Source: Pleurocapsa minor GSE-CHR-MK 17-07R (GTDB taxonomy: Bacteria; Chloroflexota; Anaerolineae; Aggregatilineales; Phototrophicaceae). Taken from it: a DNA stretch of 64,000 nucleotides. Below are positions 1 to 9,929 of the stretch, in pieces. The notes beneath the pieces were generated by a model. The model was not told the origin of the DNA, ran no database searches, and worked only from the letters and a program-made list of their open reading frames with translations. Location: the NCBI GenBank assembly GCA_019359125.1, contig JAHHHY010000003.1, positions 124,001 to 188,000 of the forward strand, given 5' to 3'. The first letter of the stretch is position 1. Each line of letters starts with the position of its first letter. The position numbers and the translations under genes were made by a program.

Positions 1-1
1 G

Positions 2-1159
2 ATTAAAGCTGTCACCCGCACCGAGAAGGTCAGCTTCGTCGATACGCTGCTGCCGTTCATGGTGACCGGGCTGGCGCTGGCTGCGCTGGTCGTCAGCTAT
101 TCATCCGAGCCGCGCGACGAAAACATCCTGCCCTACACGACGGTTTTCGCGCTGGCACTGGCGGGCATCAGCCTGCTCATTATGCTGATCGAGCTGTTCC
201 GTCCGCAGCGGCTGAAGGGCAGCCGCGGCCTGCTGGGCGTATTCGCCGGGCTGCTGCTGGCACTGTCTACCTTCACCGTGCCATTCGCATCGACCTATTT
301 CGCGCTGCCCGAATCAGAGACACCCGCGCCGGCCGTGGCGGTCGCCCCAGCGTCCACCGAAGAAGCCGAGAGCATCAGCGCCTCGCAGGCCGAGCAGTTG
401 TTCAAGGCCATTCGCGATATCCTGGCCGACGAAATCGCGCTGGACGAGGTGACGGTGTTTGAGCAGCTCGACCAGGGCGTGCCGCTGGCGCGCATCATCA
501 CCGACAACGGCGGCGATATCGAGCGCGTGGTCGAGCGCCTGTCCGGCATCCTGAGCGAGAGCCTGCGCCGTGCAGCAGAACGCGGTGAGATTGGCCGTTT
601 GCAGGCTGCGCTGTTCCTCAGCCAGATGGACAACTTTGTGCGCCTGGCCGTGAACAGCAACCTGAATAACCTGGGCGCACGCTTTGGCGGCCCCACCCCC
701 ACCGGCACGCGCCGCAGCCTGATGAGCCTGCTCACCCCGTCTCCGGGTGCGCCGGACCAGGGCGATGCGACAGCGACGCCTCAGCCGACTAACACGACCC
801 GGCCCACGCGCACGGGAACGCCTACGGCCACGCTGACGCCCAGCACCACGCCGACGCAGGCCCCGACCGCCACGCCCACCGCGACGCGCTTCGTGTATGC
901 CAGCAGCACGCCGACGCCCTCGCCCACCGCCGTGACGCCGTGCATCGGCAGCGTGAATTTCAACCTGCGCCTGCGTGCCGCGCCCAGCGCCGACAGCGAA
1001 ACGCTGCTGGTGATTCCGTTCGGCACCGCGATTGAAATCACGGGCATGTCTGCCGACGGGCTGTGGTGGCAGACCGCGTTCGACGGGCAATCCGGCTGGG
1101 TGGATGCCGAATTTGTATCCGCCAGCGCCGCCTGCGCGTCCATGCCGGTTACGGGGTAA
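2..1159 (+). CDS. Membrane protein with C-terminal bacterial SH3 domain (5' partial)
   Basis: The reading frame is open to the left edge of the window, so the true start lies outside; the first internal ATG is at 59. About three hydrophobic segments lie in the first 100 residues after that ATG. A Glu/Ala-rich soluble stretch follows, then a Thr/Pro-rich linker, and a C-terminal SH3b-type domain over the last 65 residues (NLRLRAAPS, then GLWWQ and GWV signatures). SH3b domains of this kind usually bind cell-wall polymer, so an envelope role is likely. The precise function is unknown. No enzyme motif was seen. Confidence 0.75.
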   Translation: MKAVTRTEKVSFVDTLLPFMVTGLALAALVVSYSSEPRDENILPYTTVFALALAGISLLIMLIELFRPQRLKGSRGLLGVFAGLLLALSTFTVPFASTYFALPESETPAPAVAVAPASTEEAESISASQAEQLFKAIRDILADEIALDEVTVFEQLDQGVPLARIITDNGGDIERVVERLSGILSESLRRAAERGEIGRLQAALFLSQMDNFVRLAVNSNLNNLGARFGGPTPTGTRRSLMSLLTPSPGAPDQGDATATPQPTNTTRPTRTGTPTATLTPSTTPTQAPTATPTATRFVYASSTPTPSPTAVTPCIGSVNFNLRLRAAPSADSETLLVIPFGTAIEITGMSADGLWWQTAFDGQSGWVDAEFVSASAACASMPVTG

Positions 1160-1170
1160 GACACGAACAC

Positions 1171-1304
1171 GGACGAGGCAGGCCTCGTCCCTACCTGTTG
1201 CCAACCCTGCGAGGAAAAACAGGCCCATTCATGCCCAGTGTCTTTACCATGGATCAGCGCGATCCGCAGCATCCGCCGATGTAGGGACGAGGCCTGCCTC
1301 GTCC
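1171..1304. repeat. Perfect 24-bp inverted repeat pair (MITE/REP-like)
   Basis: The arm at 1171-1194 (GGACGAGGCAGGCCTCGTCC then CTAC) is the exact reverse complement of 1281-1304. Each arm is itself a hairpin with an 8-bp stem (GGACGAGG / CCTCGTCC). The 86 bases between the arms contain no convincing gene. This layout is typical of small non-autonomous mobile or REP-type elements. Confidence 0.75.
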
Positions 1305-1378
1305 ACCAAATCGCGTCTGTTGTGAATCTGACCTGTCGGTGCTATTGTCATGAGCATTGCAATATGGGGGACATCAGC

Positions 1379-1747
1379 ATGAGCGCCAATGGAAACAGCA
1401 CATTTGAAGCAGCGCGCGAGCTGCGCAAGCGCATCGAGGACGTCGGTCACGATACCGTGAAGGGGCTGTATGGGCTGGCGGAGAATATCCGCAAAGAAGC
1501 CCGTGAGGCTGGCGTGGAAGAAGGCATCCTGAAAGCGGCCGATGAAGCAGCCAGCCAGGTGGAGCGCATCGCCAGCACGATGAAGGCGCAGTTTGCGCGG
1601 CCAGAAGCGCCGCCCGCCCCGGCAGCGGATCCCTCCCCGGCGTCTTCAACCGGCGCGAGCGCGGCCCCGGCGCAAACATCATGGACGCTGGTCATCGCGG
1701 CATTCGTGATTGGCGTGGTCATCGGCATGATGCTGCGGCGCAAGTAG
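1379..1747 (+). CDS. DUF883/ElaB-like tail-anchored protein
   Basis: A 122-residue protein. The ATG at 1379 was chosen because GGGGG (1366-1370) precedes it at ribosome-binding distance; in-frame upstream codons read through the inverted repeat. The N-terminal 75 residues are charged and helical (ELRKRIEDVG, ENIRKEAREAG), followed by an Ala/Pro linker and a single C-terminal membrane helix (VIAAFVIGVVIGMMLRRK). This is the layout of the ElaB/YqjD/YgaM (DUF883) family of inner-membrane-anchored stress proteins. The family call rests on architecture, not on a clear sequence signature. Confidence 0.6.
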   Translation: MSANGNSTFEAARELRKRIEDVGHDTVKGLYGLAENIRKEAREAGVEEGILKAADEAASQVERIASTMKAQFARPEAPPAPAADPSPASSTGASAAPAQTSWTLVIAAFVIGVVIGMMLRRK

Positions 1748-1775
1748 CCCCGCAGCATCACATAAATTATCGGTC

Positions 1776-3725
1776 TCAGACAGGCTCGCGGGTCTGCAAA
1801 ATCAGCAGCTGAATCAGCCCGTTCATGACCACGATCACGGTGCTGCCCTCGTGGCCCAGCACGCCCAGCGGCAGCGCCAGGCTGGCGACGAACGTGCTGA
1901 TGACCAGCGTAACGATCACCAGCAGCGAAAACGTGATATTCTGCACCACCACCCGCCGGGCGCGCTTGCTGTGCGCGATGGCAAACGCGATCATCTTGAG
2001 ATCGTCGCGCATCAGCACCACGTCGGCCGTCTCCAGCGCGACATCGGTGCCGCCGGCGCCCATCGCCACACCCACGTCCGCATTGGCCAGCGCCGGCGCA
2101 TCATTCACCCCGTCGCCAATCATCGCTGTGCTGCCAAACTTCGCCTGAATGCGCTTGATCGCATCGACCTTGTCGGCGGGCATCAGCTCGGCTTCCACCG
2201 CGTCGATACCCAATTGGCGGGCAATCGCGCCTGCGGTCAGCGCATTGTCGCCGGTCAGCATGGCCACCTGCACGCCCATGCGATGCAGCGCGTCGACGGC
2301 GGCCTTCGCCTCCGGCCGCACCACATCGGCCGACGCGATCAGCCCGGCATAGCCCGTCTCGTGCTGCACGATCATCACCGTCTTGCCCTCAGCCTGAAGG
2401 CCGGCAATCTCGGCCGCCAGTTCTGTCGGGATATCGGTGAAGCTGGCCGGGCTGCCAACGCGAATTGTCTTCCCATCGACCGTGCCCGTCACGCCCTGCC
2501 CAGCCTGCGCCGCGAAATTCTCAACCGTCGGGATCGCCAGCTTGCGCTCGCCCGCCGCGCCCACAATCGCGCTGGCCAGCGGATGCTCTGAACGCGCCTC
2601 GACTGCCGCGGCCAGTTGGAGCACGTCGTCCTGCGTGTGCCCGGTGTGCGCCAGGATATCGGTCACGATCGGCTTGCCGCGTGTCAGCGTGCCCGTCTTG
2701 TCAAACGCGACTGCCTTCAGCGTGGCCAGCATCTCCAGATGCGCCCCGCCCTTGAACAGCACGCCGCGCCGCGCCGCCGACGCAATCGCCGACAGGAAGG
2801 CCGCTGGCGTGCTGATGACCAGCGCGCACGGGGATGCCACCGTCATCAGCACCATCGCCCGATAGAAATTACTGTTGAAGTCCGCGCCAAACAGCGCCGG
2901 CGGGATGACAATGAACAGCGCCACGCCGACGATAATCACCAGCGCGTAGATTTCCTCGAAGCGGTCCATGAAGCGCTCGGTCGGCGCCTTGCTGTCCTGT
3001 GCCGTCTCGACCATGCGGATGATGCGCGCCAGCACGGTATCCTGGGCGGCCTGCGTCGCCTCGACGTCCAGCGCGCCCTGTCCATTCAGCGTGCCCGCAT
3101 ACACGATCTCGCCGCCGTTCTTCTCGACCGGCATGCTCTCGCCCGTGATCGGGCTCTGGTCCACCGAAGAGTGTCCGGCGCGCACCAGCCCGTCCACCGG
3201 GATGCGCTCGCCCGGCTTGATTTGCAGCAGGTCGCCAATCACGATGGCTTCCAGCGGCACGGTCAGCACTTCACCGTTACGCACCACCCGCGCTTCCTTC
3301 GGATACAGCTTCATCAGCCCGCTGATGGCGCGGCGGCTGCGGCCAATCGCGTAATCCTGCAGCACGTTGCTGAGCGAAAACAGGAACAGCAGCATCGCGC
3401 CTTCGCGCCACTGATTCACCAGCGCCGCGCCGATCGCCGCCAGAATCATCAGCAGGTCGATATCCAGCTTGCGCTGGCGCAGGCCGTCCCATGCCGACAT
3501 GACGCCGTAGACGCCGCCCGCCGCATAGCTGACCAGGTTCAGGATCAGCACCAGTACCGGGGACATGCCGGCCGATTCGGTAATCGCGCTCAGGATCAGC
3601 GCGATCAGCGTGACGACCACCAGCCACGGGGCCAGCCTGGTTTCATGCGCGCGCAGCCACGAGGTTTGCGCCTGCTTCTTTTCCTGCGGCGCTGTCTGCT
3701 TGATGGTTTCGACTGTGGAGACCAT
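1776..3725 (-). CDS. P1B-4-type heavy-metal-exporting ATPase (Co/Fe/Zn)
   Basis: A 649-residue P-type ATPase. It shows TGES (194-197), the phosphorylated DKTGT (D342), SEHP (379-382) and GDGVND (537-542). The metal site is SPC (298-300) in transmembrane helix 4, and HEGST (625-629) lies in the last helices; that pair defines subgroup P1B-4 (CoaT/CtpD/PfeT), which exports Co2+, Fe2+ or Zn2+. No N-terminal HMA domain is present, as usual for this subgroup. GGGAG precedes the start ATG. The gene is divergent from glpK; a TTAAC-N4-GTTAA dyad lies in its upstream region. The exact ion cannot be told from sequence. Confidence 0.92.
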   Translation of the reverse strand: MVSTVETIKQTAPQEKKQAQTSWLRAHETRLAPWLVVVTLIALILSAITESAGMSPVLVLILNLVSYAAGGVYGVMSAWDGLRQRKLDIDLLMILAAIGAALVNQWREGAMLLFLFSLSNVLQDYAIGRSRRAISGLMKLYPKEARVVRNGEVLTVPLEAIVIGDLLQIKPGERIPVDGLVRAGHSSVDQSPITGESMPVEKNGGEIVYAGTLNGQGALDVEATQAAQDTVLARIIRMVETAQDSKAPTERFMDRFEEIYALVIIVGVALFIVIPPALFGADFNSNFYRAMVLMTVASPCALVISTPAAFLSAIASAARRGVLFKGGAHLEMLATLKAVAFDKTGTLTRGKPIVTDILAHTGHTQDDVLQLAAAVEARSEHPLASAIVGAAGERKLAIPTVENFAAQAGQGVTGTVDGKTIRVGSPASFTDIPTELAAEIAGLQAEGKTVMIVQHETGYAGLIASADVVRPEAKAAVDALHRMGVQVAMLTGDNALTAGAIARQLGIDAVEAELMPADKVDAIKRIQAKFGSTAMIGDGVNDAPALANADVGVAMGAGGTDVALETADVVLMRDDLKMIAFAIAHSKRARRVVVQNITFSLLVIVTLVISTFVASLALPLGVLGHEGSTVIVVMNGLIQLLILQTREPV

Positions 3726-3772
3726 GAGGTCACTCCCAGAGATGCATATTCATAAGGTTGGTTTTCTTTATT

Positions 3773-3786
3773 TTAACACACGTTAA
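3773..3786. promoter_or_regulatory. TTAAC-N4-GTTAA dyad in the metal ATPase promoter region
   Basis: A perfect 5+5 bp palindrome with a 4-base spacer in an AT-rich patch about 50 bp upstream of the P1B-4 ATPase start. It overlaps a possible minus-strand -10 (TAAAAT, with TTTAAA 16 bp upstream). A metalloregulator operator is a plausible reading, but no regulator gene lies next to it. Confidence 0.35.
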
Positions 3787-3868
3787 TTTAATTTAAACCT
3801 ATGGGTATACCAATTTAGTACACTTGCACAAACACGCTGCGCGCACGGGAAAGTCTGCCCCCAAATGC

Positions 3869-3898
3869 ATGACGCCAGCGCCTCGCGCATGGTATACT
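3869..3898 (+). promoter_or_regulatory. Candidate sigma-70-like promoter of glpK
   Basis: ATGACG (3869-3874) and TATACT (3893-3898) are separated by 18 bp, and lie about 60 bp upstream of the glpK start. The -10 is close to consensus and the -35 is weak. Confidence 0.45.
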
Positions 3899-3955
3899 CC
3901 CGCCCTGTGAAATGCTTTCCACAGGCCGCCAACAAAACTTTATTGAGGGGACCGC

Positions 3956-5437
<1,482 letters not shown>

Positions 5438-5515
5438 TACTACAGGCCGGCCATCATCATCGCGTCCTCATGCAGGCGCGTTACGCTGTACGCAGATGAG
5501 ACTTCAGGGCACAAC

Positions 5516-8317
5516 ATGGAAACAGATGTACTGGTCATAGGCGGAGGGGCGACCGGCGGCGGCATCGCCTGGGATCTGGCGCTGCGCGGCGTGCGCGTGG
5601 TGCTGGCCGAAATGGGCGACCTGGCCACAGGCACCAGCGGGCGTTATCACGGCCTGCTGCACAGCGGCGGCCGCTATGCCGTGCGTGATCCCGAAAGCGC
5701 CAAAGAGTGCATCGACGAGAATATGATCGTGCGCCGCATCGCGCCGGAAGCCATCGAGGATACCGGTGGCTATTTCGTGCTGTGCCCCGGTGACCCGGAG
5801 TCTTACATTGAGGAATTTGTGGCCGGCTGCAAGAATGCGGGCATCCCCACCTGGGAAGTCCCGCTGGCCGAAGCGCGCAAACGCGAGAAAATCCTCAATC
5901 CCAAGCTGCGTTCGGTCTATTACGTGCCCGATGGCACCTGCGATTCGTGGGACCTGCTGCATCTGCTGCAGAACGGCGCCCAGCAAACCGGCAAAGCGCA
6001 GTTCCTCACCTACCATAAAGTGACGGGCTTCCACAAAGGCGCGTCCGGCGAAATCACCGGAGCGACGCTGACCAACCTGCGCACCGGCGAATCGTTTGAC
6101 CTGGCGTGCCGCGTGGTCATCAATGCGGCCGGGCCGTGGGCGGCGGAAATTGGCGCGCTGGCCGGAGCCAGTTTCAAAATGAAGCTGAGCCGCGGCGCGA
6201 TGCTGGCCTACAATATCCGCTGGGTGAACACCGTCATCAACAAGATGCGCAAGCCCGGCGATGGCGACATCTTCGTCCCTGTGGGCACCGTCAGCGTGAT
6301 CGGCACCACGTCCGTGAAAACCGAAGACCCGGGCGATATCCGCGTCGAGCCGTGGGAAGTCAAGCGCATCCTGGAAGAAGCCGAAGCGATGACGCCGGGC
6401 ATCAGCCGCGCCCGCATCCTGCGCGCATGGGGCGGCGTCCGCCCGCTGTACGACCCCGGCGAGAGCGCCGATGGCCGCGGTGCCAAACGCACGTTCGCGG
6501 TGCTCGACCACGGTCCGTCGGATGGCGTGGAAGGCCTGCTGAGCATCCTGGGCGGCAAGCTGACCACGTTTCGCATGATGGCCGAGCGCGTGGCCGACAT
6601 GGCCTGTGCGAAGCTGGGCGTCACGACGAAGTCCAGCACCGCCAGCACGGTGCTGCCGTCGCATCACACGCCGCGCCTGCATCTGCTGCGCGACCGGCTG
6701 AATCGGCTGGAACACGGCGATACCCCCGGCGCGCTGGTGTGCGAATGCGAGCTGGTCACCACGCCGCAGATTGAAGAAGCGCTCAGCAATACCACGCCGG
6801 GCAAGAGCGATGTCTTCACGCTCAATGACCTGCGCCGCGACCTACGCATGGGCATGGGCCCGTGCCAGGGCGGCTTCTGCGCCTATCGCGCTGCCGGGGT
6901 GCGCCATGCCTGCGTACACGACACGGCCGATCATTCGCGGGCGCTGCTGGGCGATTTTGTCGAGCGGCGCGTCGGCGGCATGAAGGCGCTGCTGTGGGGG
7001 CATAATCTGCGCCAGGTGCTGCTGGCCGAGCAAATCTATGGGCGTATGGTCGGCCTGAGCACGCAGCCGGGCGGTCATGCGCGGGTCACGTTTAATGAGG
7101 GTGATTTTGCGCGCGCAGCGGACGACGCCAATGGCGCGGGCAAACGGGTGGTCGTCATCGGCGGCGGATTATCCGGCCTGATGGCGGGCATCGCCGCGCA
7201 GAAAGCCGGCGCGCGCGTCGAGATCGTGGCACACGGACAAGGCACGTTATCGCTGCATCCGGGCTGGCTGGAGCTGGGTGACGTGGCCGCATTGGCCGCC
7301 CGCCCGACGCACCCGTATCACCACAGCCATCAGGCGCTGCCTGCCGCGCTCGACCTGCTGAACGACATCCTGCCGATACACGGTGGCGAGTTTCAGGCCA
7401 CGCAGCTCATGGGCACAGCGCGCCCGGTCGATTATGCTGTTGGCGGGACGCTGCGCAGCATCAGCCCGGGCGACCACGTGCTGGTCGCGGGCATCAGCGG
7501 CTGGCGCGATTTCTATCCCGGTCTGATCGCCGATGCGCTGGGCGGGCGCGGCGTGCAGGCCGACGCCATCAGCATCACCCTGCCGCATATGGGCGGCAAT
7601 TTTGACGACTGGCCGCTGGACTATGCAGGGTATCTGGACACCGACGCCGGGCTGAATCAGTTTGTCAGCCTGCTCAAGCCACATATCAGGAATCACAGCA
7701 TTGTGCTGCTGCCGGCTGTGCTTGGCTTTGCCGATGCCACGCGCCAGCGCCTGACCGACGCGCTCGGCGTGCCGCTGGTCGAAATCCCCACCCTGCCCCC
7801 CAGCGTGCCCGGCACGCGCCTGTTCCGCAAGCTGCGCGATGCGTTTCTGGCGGGCGGCGGGCGCTACACCGTGGGGCCGAAGGCACTCGGCCTGGTTCAG
7901 CCCAATGGCCGCGTGACTGGCGTGCAGACCGAAAGCGCGTCGCACGGCCGCCCGCGCGTGATTCCCGCGGATGCGGTCATCCTGGCGACAGGCGGGCTGT
8001 ATGGCGGGGGCTATGAAAGTGACTATACAGGCCGCGTGTGGGAGCCCGTCGCCCATGCGCCGGTGCATGATGTGCCTGAGCTGGGGACGTGGTTTGCAGA
8101 AGCGGTGCTGACCGGCCAGCCACAGCCAATTCATGCCGCGCATCTGGCCACCGACGCGCAACTGCGTCCGCTGGGCGAGAATGGCCGTCCGTGCGCCGAC
8201 AATCTGTTTGCGGCCGGACGCGTGCTGGGCGGCACCAGCCCGGTCAGCGAAGGCTGCGCCGAGGGCATCGACCTGGCGACCGGCGTGCATGCAGCGCTGT
8301 CCGCCCTGGGCGGGTGA
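5516..8317 (+). CDS. glpA: Anaerobic glycerol-3-phosphate dehydrogenase, GlpA-GlpB fusion
   Basis: A 933-residue protein that joins two normally separate subunits. Residues 1-400 are a GlpA/GlpD-type FAD oxidase fold (VLVIGGGATGGG at the N-terminus). Residues about 405-475 form a BFD-like [2Fe-2S] domain (CEC, then GPCQGGFC). From about residue 541 a second flavin-binding start (VVVIGGGLSGLMAG) opens a GlpB-like part that runs to the end (NLFAAGRVLGG, PVSEGCAEGIDLATG). The enzyme oxidises glycerol 3-phosphate and passes electrons to quinone with GlpC. The GlpC gene is not adjacent; it lies at 52034-53326. No stop or frameshift marks the junction, so this is a true fusion in this sequence. Confidence 0.93.
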   Translation: METDVLVIGGGATGGGIAWDLALRGVRVVLAEMGDLATGTSGRYHGLLHSGGRYAVRDPESAKECIDENMIVRRIAPEAIEDTGGYFVLCPGDPESYIEEFVAGCKNAGIPTWEVPLAEARKREKILNPKLRSVYYVPDGTCDSWDLLHLLQNGAQQTGKAQFLTYHKVTGFHKGASGEITGATLTNLRTGESFDLACRVVINAAGPWAAEIGALAGASFKMKLSRGAMLAYNIRWVNTVINKMRKPGDGDIFVPVGTVSVIGTTSVKTEDPGDIRVEPWEVKRILEEAEAMTPGISRARILRAWGGVRPLYDPGESADGRGAKRTFAVLDHGPSDGVEGLLSILGGKLTTFRMMAERVADMACAKLGVTTKSSTASTVLPSHHTPRLHLLRDRLNRLEHGDTPGALVCECELVTTPQIEEALSNTTPGKSDVFTLNDLRRDLRMGMGPCQGGFCAYRAAGVRHACVHDTADHSRALLGDFVERRVGGMKALLWGHNLRQVLLAEQIYGRMVGLSTQPGGHARVTFNEGDFARAADDANGAGKRVVVIGGGLSGLMAGIAAQKAGARVEIVAHGQGTLSLHPGWLELGDVAALAARPTHPYHHSHQALPAALDLLNDILPIHGGEFQATQLMGTARPVDYAVGGTLRSISPGDHVLVAGISGWRDFYPGLIADALGGRGVQADAISITLPHMGGNFDDWPLDYAGYLDTDAGLNQFVSLLKPHIRNHSIVLLPAVLGFADATRQRLTDALGVPLVEIPTLPPSVPGTRLFRKLRDAFLAGGGRYTVGPKALGLVQPNGRVTGVQTESASHGRPRVIPADAVILATGGLYGGGYESDYTGRVWEPVAHAPVHDVPELGTWFAEAVLTGQPQPIHAAHLATDAQLRPLGENGRPCADNLFAAGRVLGGTSPVSEGCAEGIDLATGVHAALSALGG

Positions 8318-8327
8318 GGCTCTGTCC

Positions 8328-8414
8328 TCGGTCCTGGGGCTGAAAGCCTCCGTAGAGGCTTGGCGGGGACCGAAGGTCTCTGCTGCGTAGAGGCAAGGCA
8401 TGCCTTGCCTCTAC
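8328..8414. repeat. Composite palindromic repeat downstream of glpA
   Basis: Two structures lie side by side. The first is a nested stem-loop: TCGGTCC (8328-8334) pairs with GGACCGA (8367-8373), enclosing AAGCCTC-CGTA-GAGGCTT (8344-8361). The second is a perfect 28-bp palindrome at 8387-8414 (GTAGAGGCAAGGCA and its reverse complement). This looks like a dispersed palindromic element; it may also end transcription of the glp operon, but there is no U-tract. Confidence 0.7.
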
Positions 8415-8448
8415 CACACCACGCACATTCGGCAAGCGACGCCGTGGT

Positions 8449-8997
8449 CTAAGCGTCCCGCGCAGGCTGGTAAATCAACCCGATCACGCCGGAACCCACC
8501 GGGCGCGATTCCACCAGCTTCAGCGTGGCCATTGCGCCGTCTTCAAACAGGCGCTGCCCCTTGCCCAGCACCACCGGATACACCAGCAGGCGATACACAT
8601 CCACCAGGTCGTTGTCCATCAGCCAGCGCACCAGCCTGCCGCTGCCATGCACGGTGATGTTCGTGCCATCCTGCTGCTTAAGCTTTTCAATCTCGGCTTT
8701 CAGGCCGTCCCCCCTGAGGATGACGGAGTTGGTCCATTCGGCTTTGTCCAGCGTGTTGGTGGCCACATATTTGCGCACGCTGTTGAAATAATCCGCGCCA
8801 GAGTCCACGCCCGTGCGGTTGGGCCATGCCGCTGCAAATCCCTCATAGGTCACGCGGCCCAGCAGCAGGGCATCACTGCCATCAGTTTCTTCGCCCTTGA
8901 AGGCTGCGATCTCGTCATTCCAGTAGGGAGCCGACCAGGCCGGGTTCTCCATTACGCCGTCGAGCGAGAGGAAAGTCGTGACAACCAGTTTTCTCAT
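8449..8997 (-). CDS. Dihydrofolate-reductase-family protein (RibD C-terminal fold)
   Basis: A 182-residue protein of the YyaP/YwjB type. It opens with VVTTFLSLDGVMENP and has LLLGRVTYEGF, ITVHGSGRLVRWLM and YPVVLGKGQRLFED, the usual NADPH-reductase landmarks of RibD_C proteins. The physiological substrate of this family is mostly unknown, and folate reduction should not be assumed. It lies 89 bp downstream of an AraC-family regulator on the same strand, a pairing common for this family, so regulation by that gene is likely. Confidence 0.85.
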   Translation of the reverse strand: MRKLVVTTFLSLDGVMENPAWSAPYWNDEIAAFKGEETDGSDALLLGRVTYEGFAAAWPNRTGVDSGADYFNSVRKYVATNTLDKAEWTNSVILRGDGLKAEIEKLKQQDGTNITVHGSGRLVRWLMDNDLVDVYRLLVYPVVLGKGQRLFEDGAMATLKLVESRPVGSGVIGLIYQPARDA

Positions 8998-9086
8998 CAG
9001 TCATGCGTCCTTTGTGCGTATCGCTTATCCATACCTGCATGATACTGTGCGGAGCGATTGCCGTCTTGTAAAAAAACGCAAACCCG

Positions 9087-9770
9087 CTAGCCGGCATCGC
9101 GCAGACGAAGCACCTGGGCGGGAGTCTGGCCAATGAAGCGCCGCATGCTGTGGGTCAGGTGGGCCTGGTCGAAATAGTCGGCCTGCTGCACTGTGTCAAG
9201 GATAGACAGCCCGCTTTGCAGCAGTTCCGCCGCACGATTGGCCCGCTCGATCTGGCGGATCATCTTCAGCGTCAGACCAGTGGTGCGCACGAACCGATAT
9301 TGCAGCGCGCGGGCCGAATAGGCCTGCGGGATGCCGCGCAGCGCGTCCGTCACAACCGGGTCGTGGGCCAGCAGGCCTGCACGCGCAAGCCGTTCCACGA
9401 ACACATCGGCATTCTCGTAGGTTGGCACTTCCCAGGCCGCGCCATTCAGCCAAAAGCGCCGGCCAGATGCCATTGGCAGCACAGCATCGCGCTGATTCAG
9501 CAGCGCTCCGGGCGTCAGATGGGGCATGAAGGTGCCCAGGTTGAAGACAATGCCGATGGCATCCAGATCATCCGGAAATCCAGCCAGCGACGCCTGTGTC
9601 TCAGGCCCGCGCACGGACACGGTGGTCTCGCCCTGATGGCGCGAAATGACCATTTCCCAGTGCGTGTTCGCCTGTGACATAAATGAGCCGCTGCCGCCGC
9701 ACAGCACATGGTAAATCATCGCGGCCAGCGGTGAATCGGGTGTCCGGTCTTCTTCCACGAGAAACGTCAT
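9087..9770 (-). CDS. AraC-family transcriptional regulator
   Basis: A 227-residue protein. The last 90 residues are an AraC-type double helix-turn-helix (LKMIRQIERANRAAELL, then YFDQAHLTHSMRRFIGQTPAQ). The N-terminal 120 residues form a ligand-sensing region with a DUF6597-like look (MIYHVLCGGSG, GIVFNLG). It is transcribed towards the DHFR-like gene and probably controls it. The effector is unknown. Confidence 0.85.
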   Translation of the reverse strand: MTFLVEEDRTPDSPLAAMIYHVLCGGSGSFMSQANTHWEMVISRHQGETTVSVRGPETQASLAGFPDDLDAIGIVFNLGTFMPHLTPGALLNQRDAVLPMASGRRFWLNGAAWEVPTYENADVFVERLARAGLLAHDPVVTDALRGIPQAYSARALQYRFVRTTGLTLKMIRQIERANRAAELLQSGLSILDTVQQADYFDQAHLTHSMRRFIGQTPAQVLRLRDAG

Positions 9771-9865
9771 CGCGCTTTTACTGCCTTCGCATCCGCGCCA
9801 GTCACGCTCATTCTAGCACGGAGTGGCACTGACCCTTCGCCACGGTCAATGTTCAGATTGCAGGG

Positions 9866-9911
9866 AATACTGCAACAAACTAAGTCGGATGGACTGATTC
9901 ATTGCAGTATT
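9866..9911. repeat. 10-bp inverted repeat between AraC and BtrH-like genes
   Basis: AATACTGCAA (9866-9875) and TTGCAGTATT (9902-9911) are perfect complements around a 26-base spacer, in the 159-bp gap upstream of the AraC gene and downstream of the BtrH-like gene. It could be an operator or a weak terminator; the wide spacer argues against a simple terminator. Confidence 0.4.
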
Positions 9912-9929
9912 AACATGAATGGACCTCTT

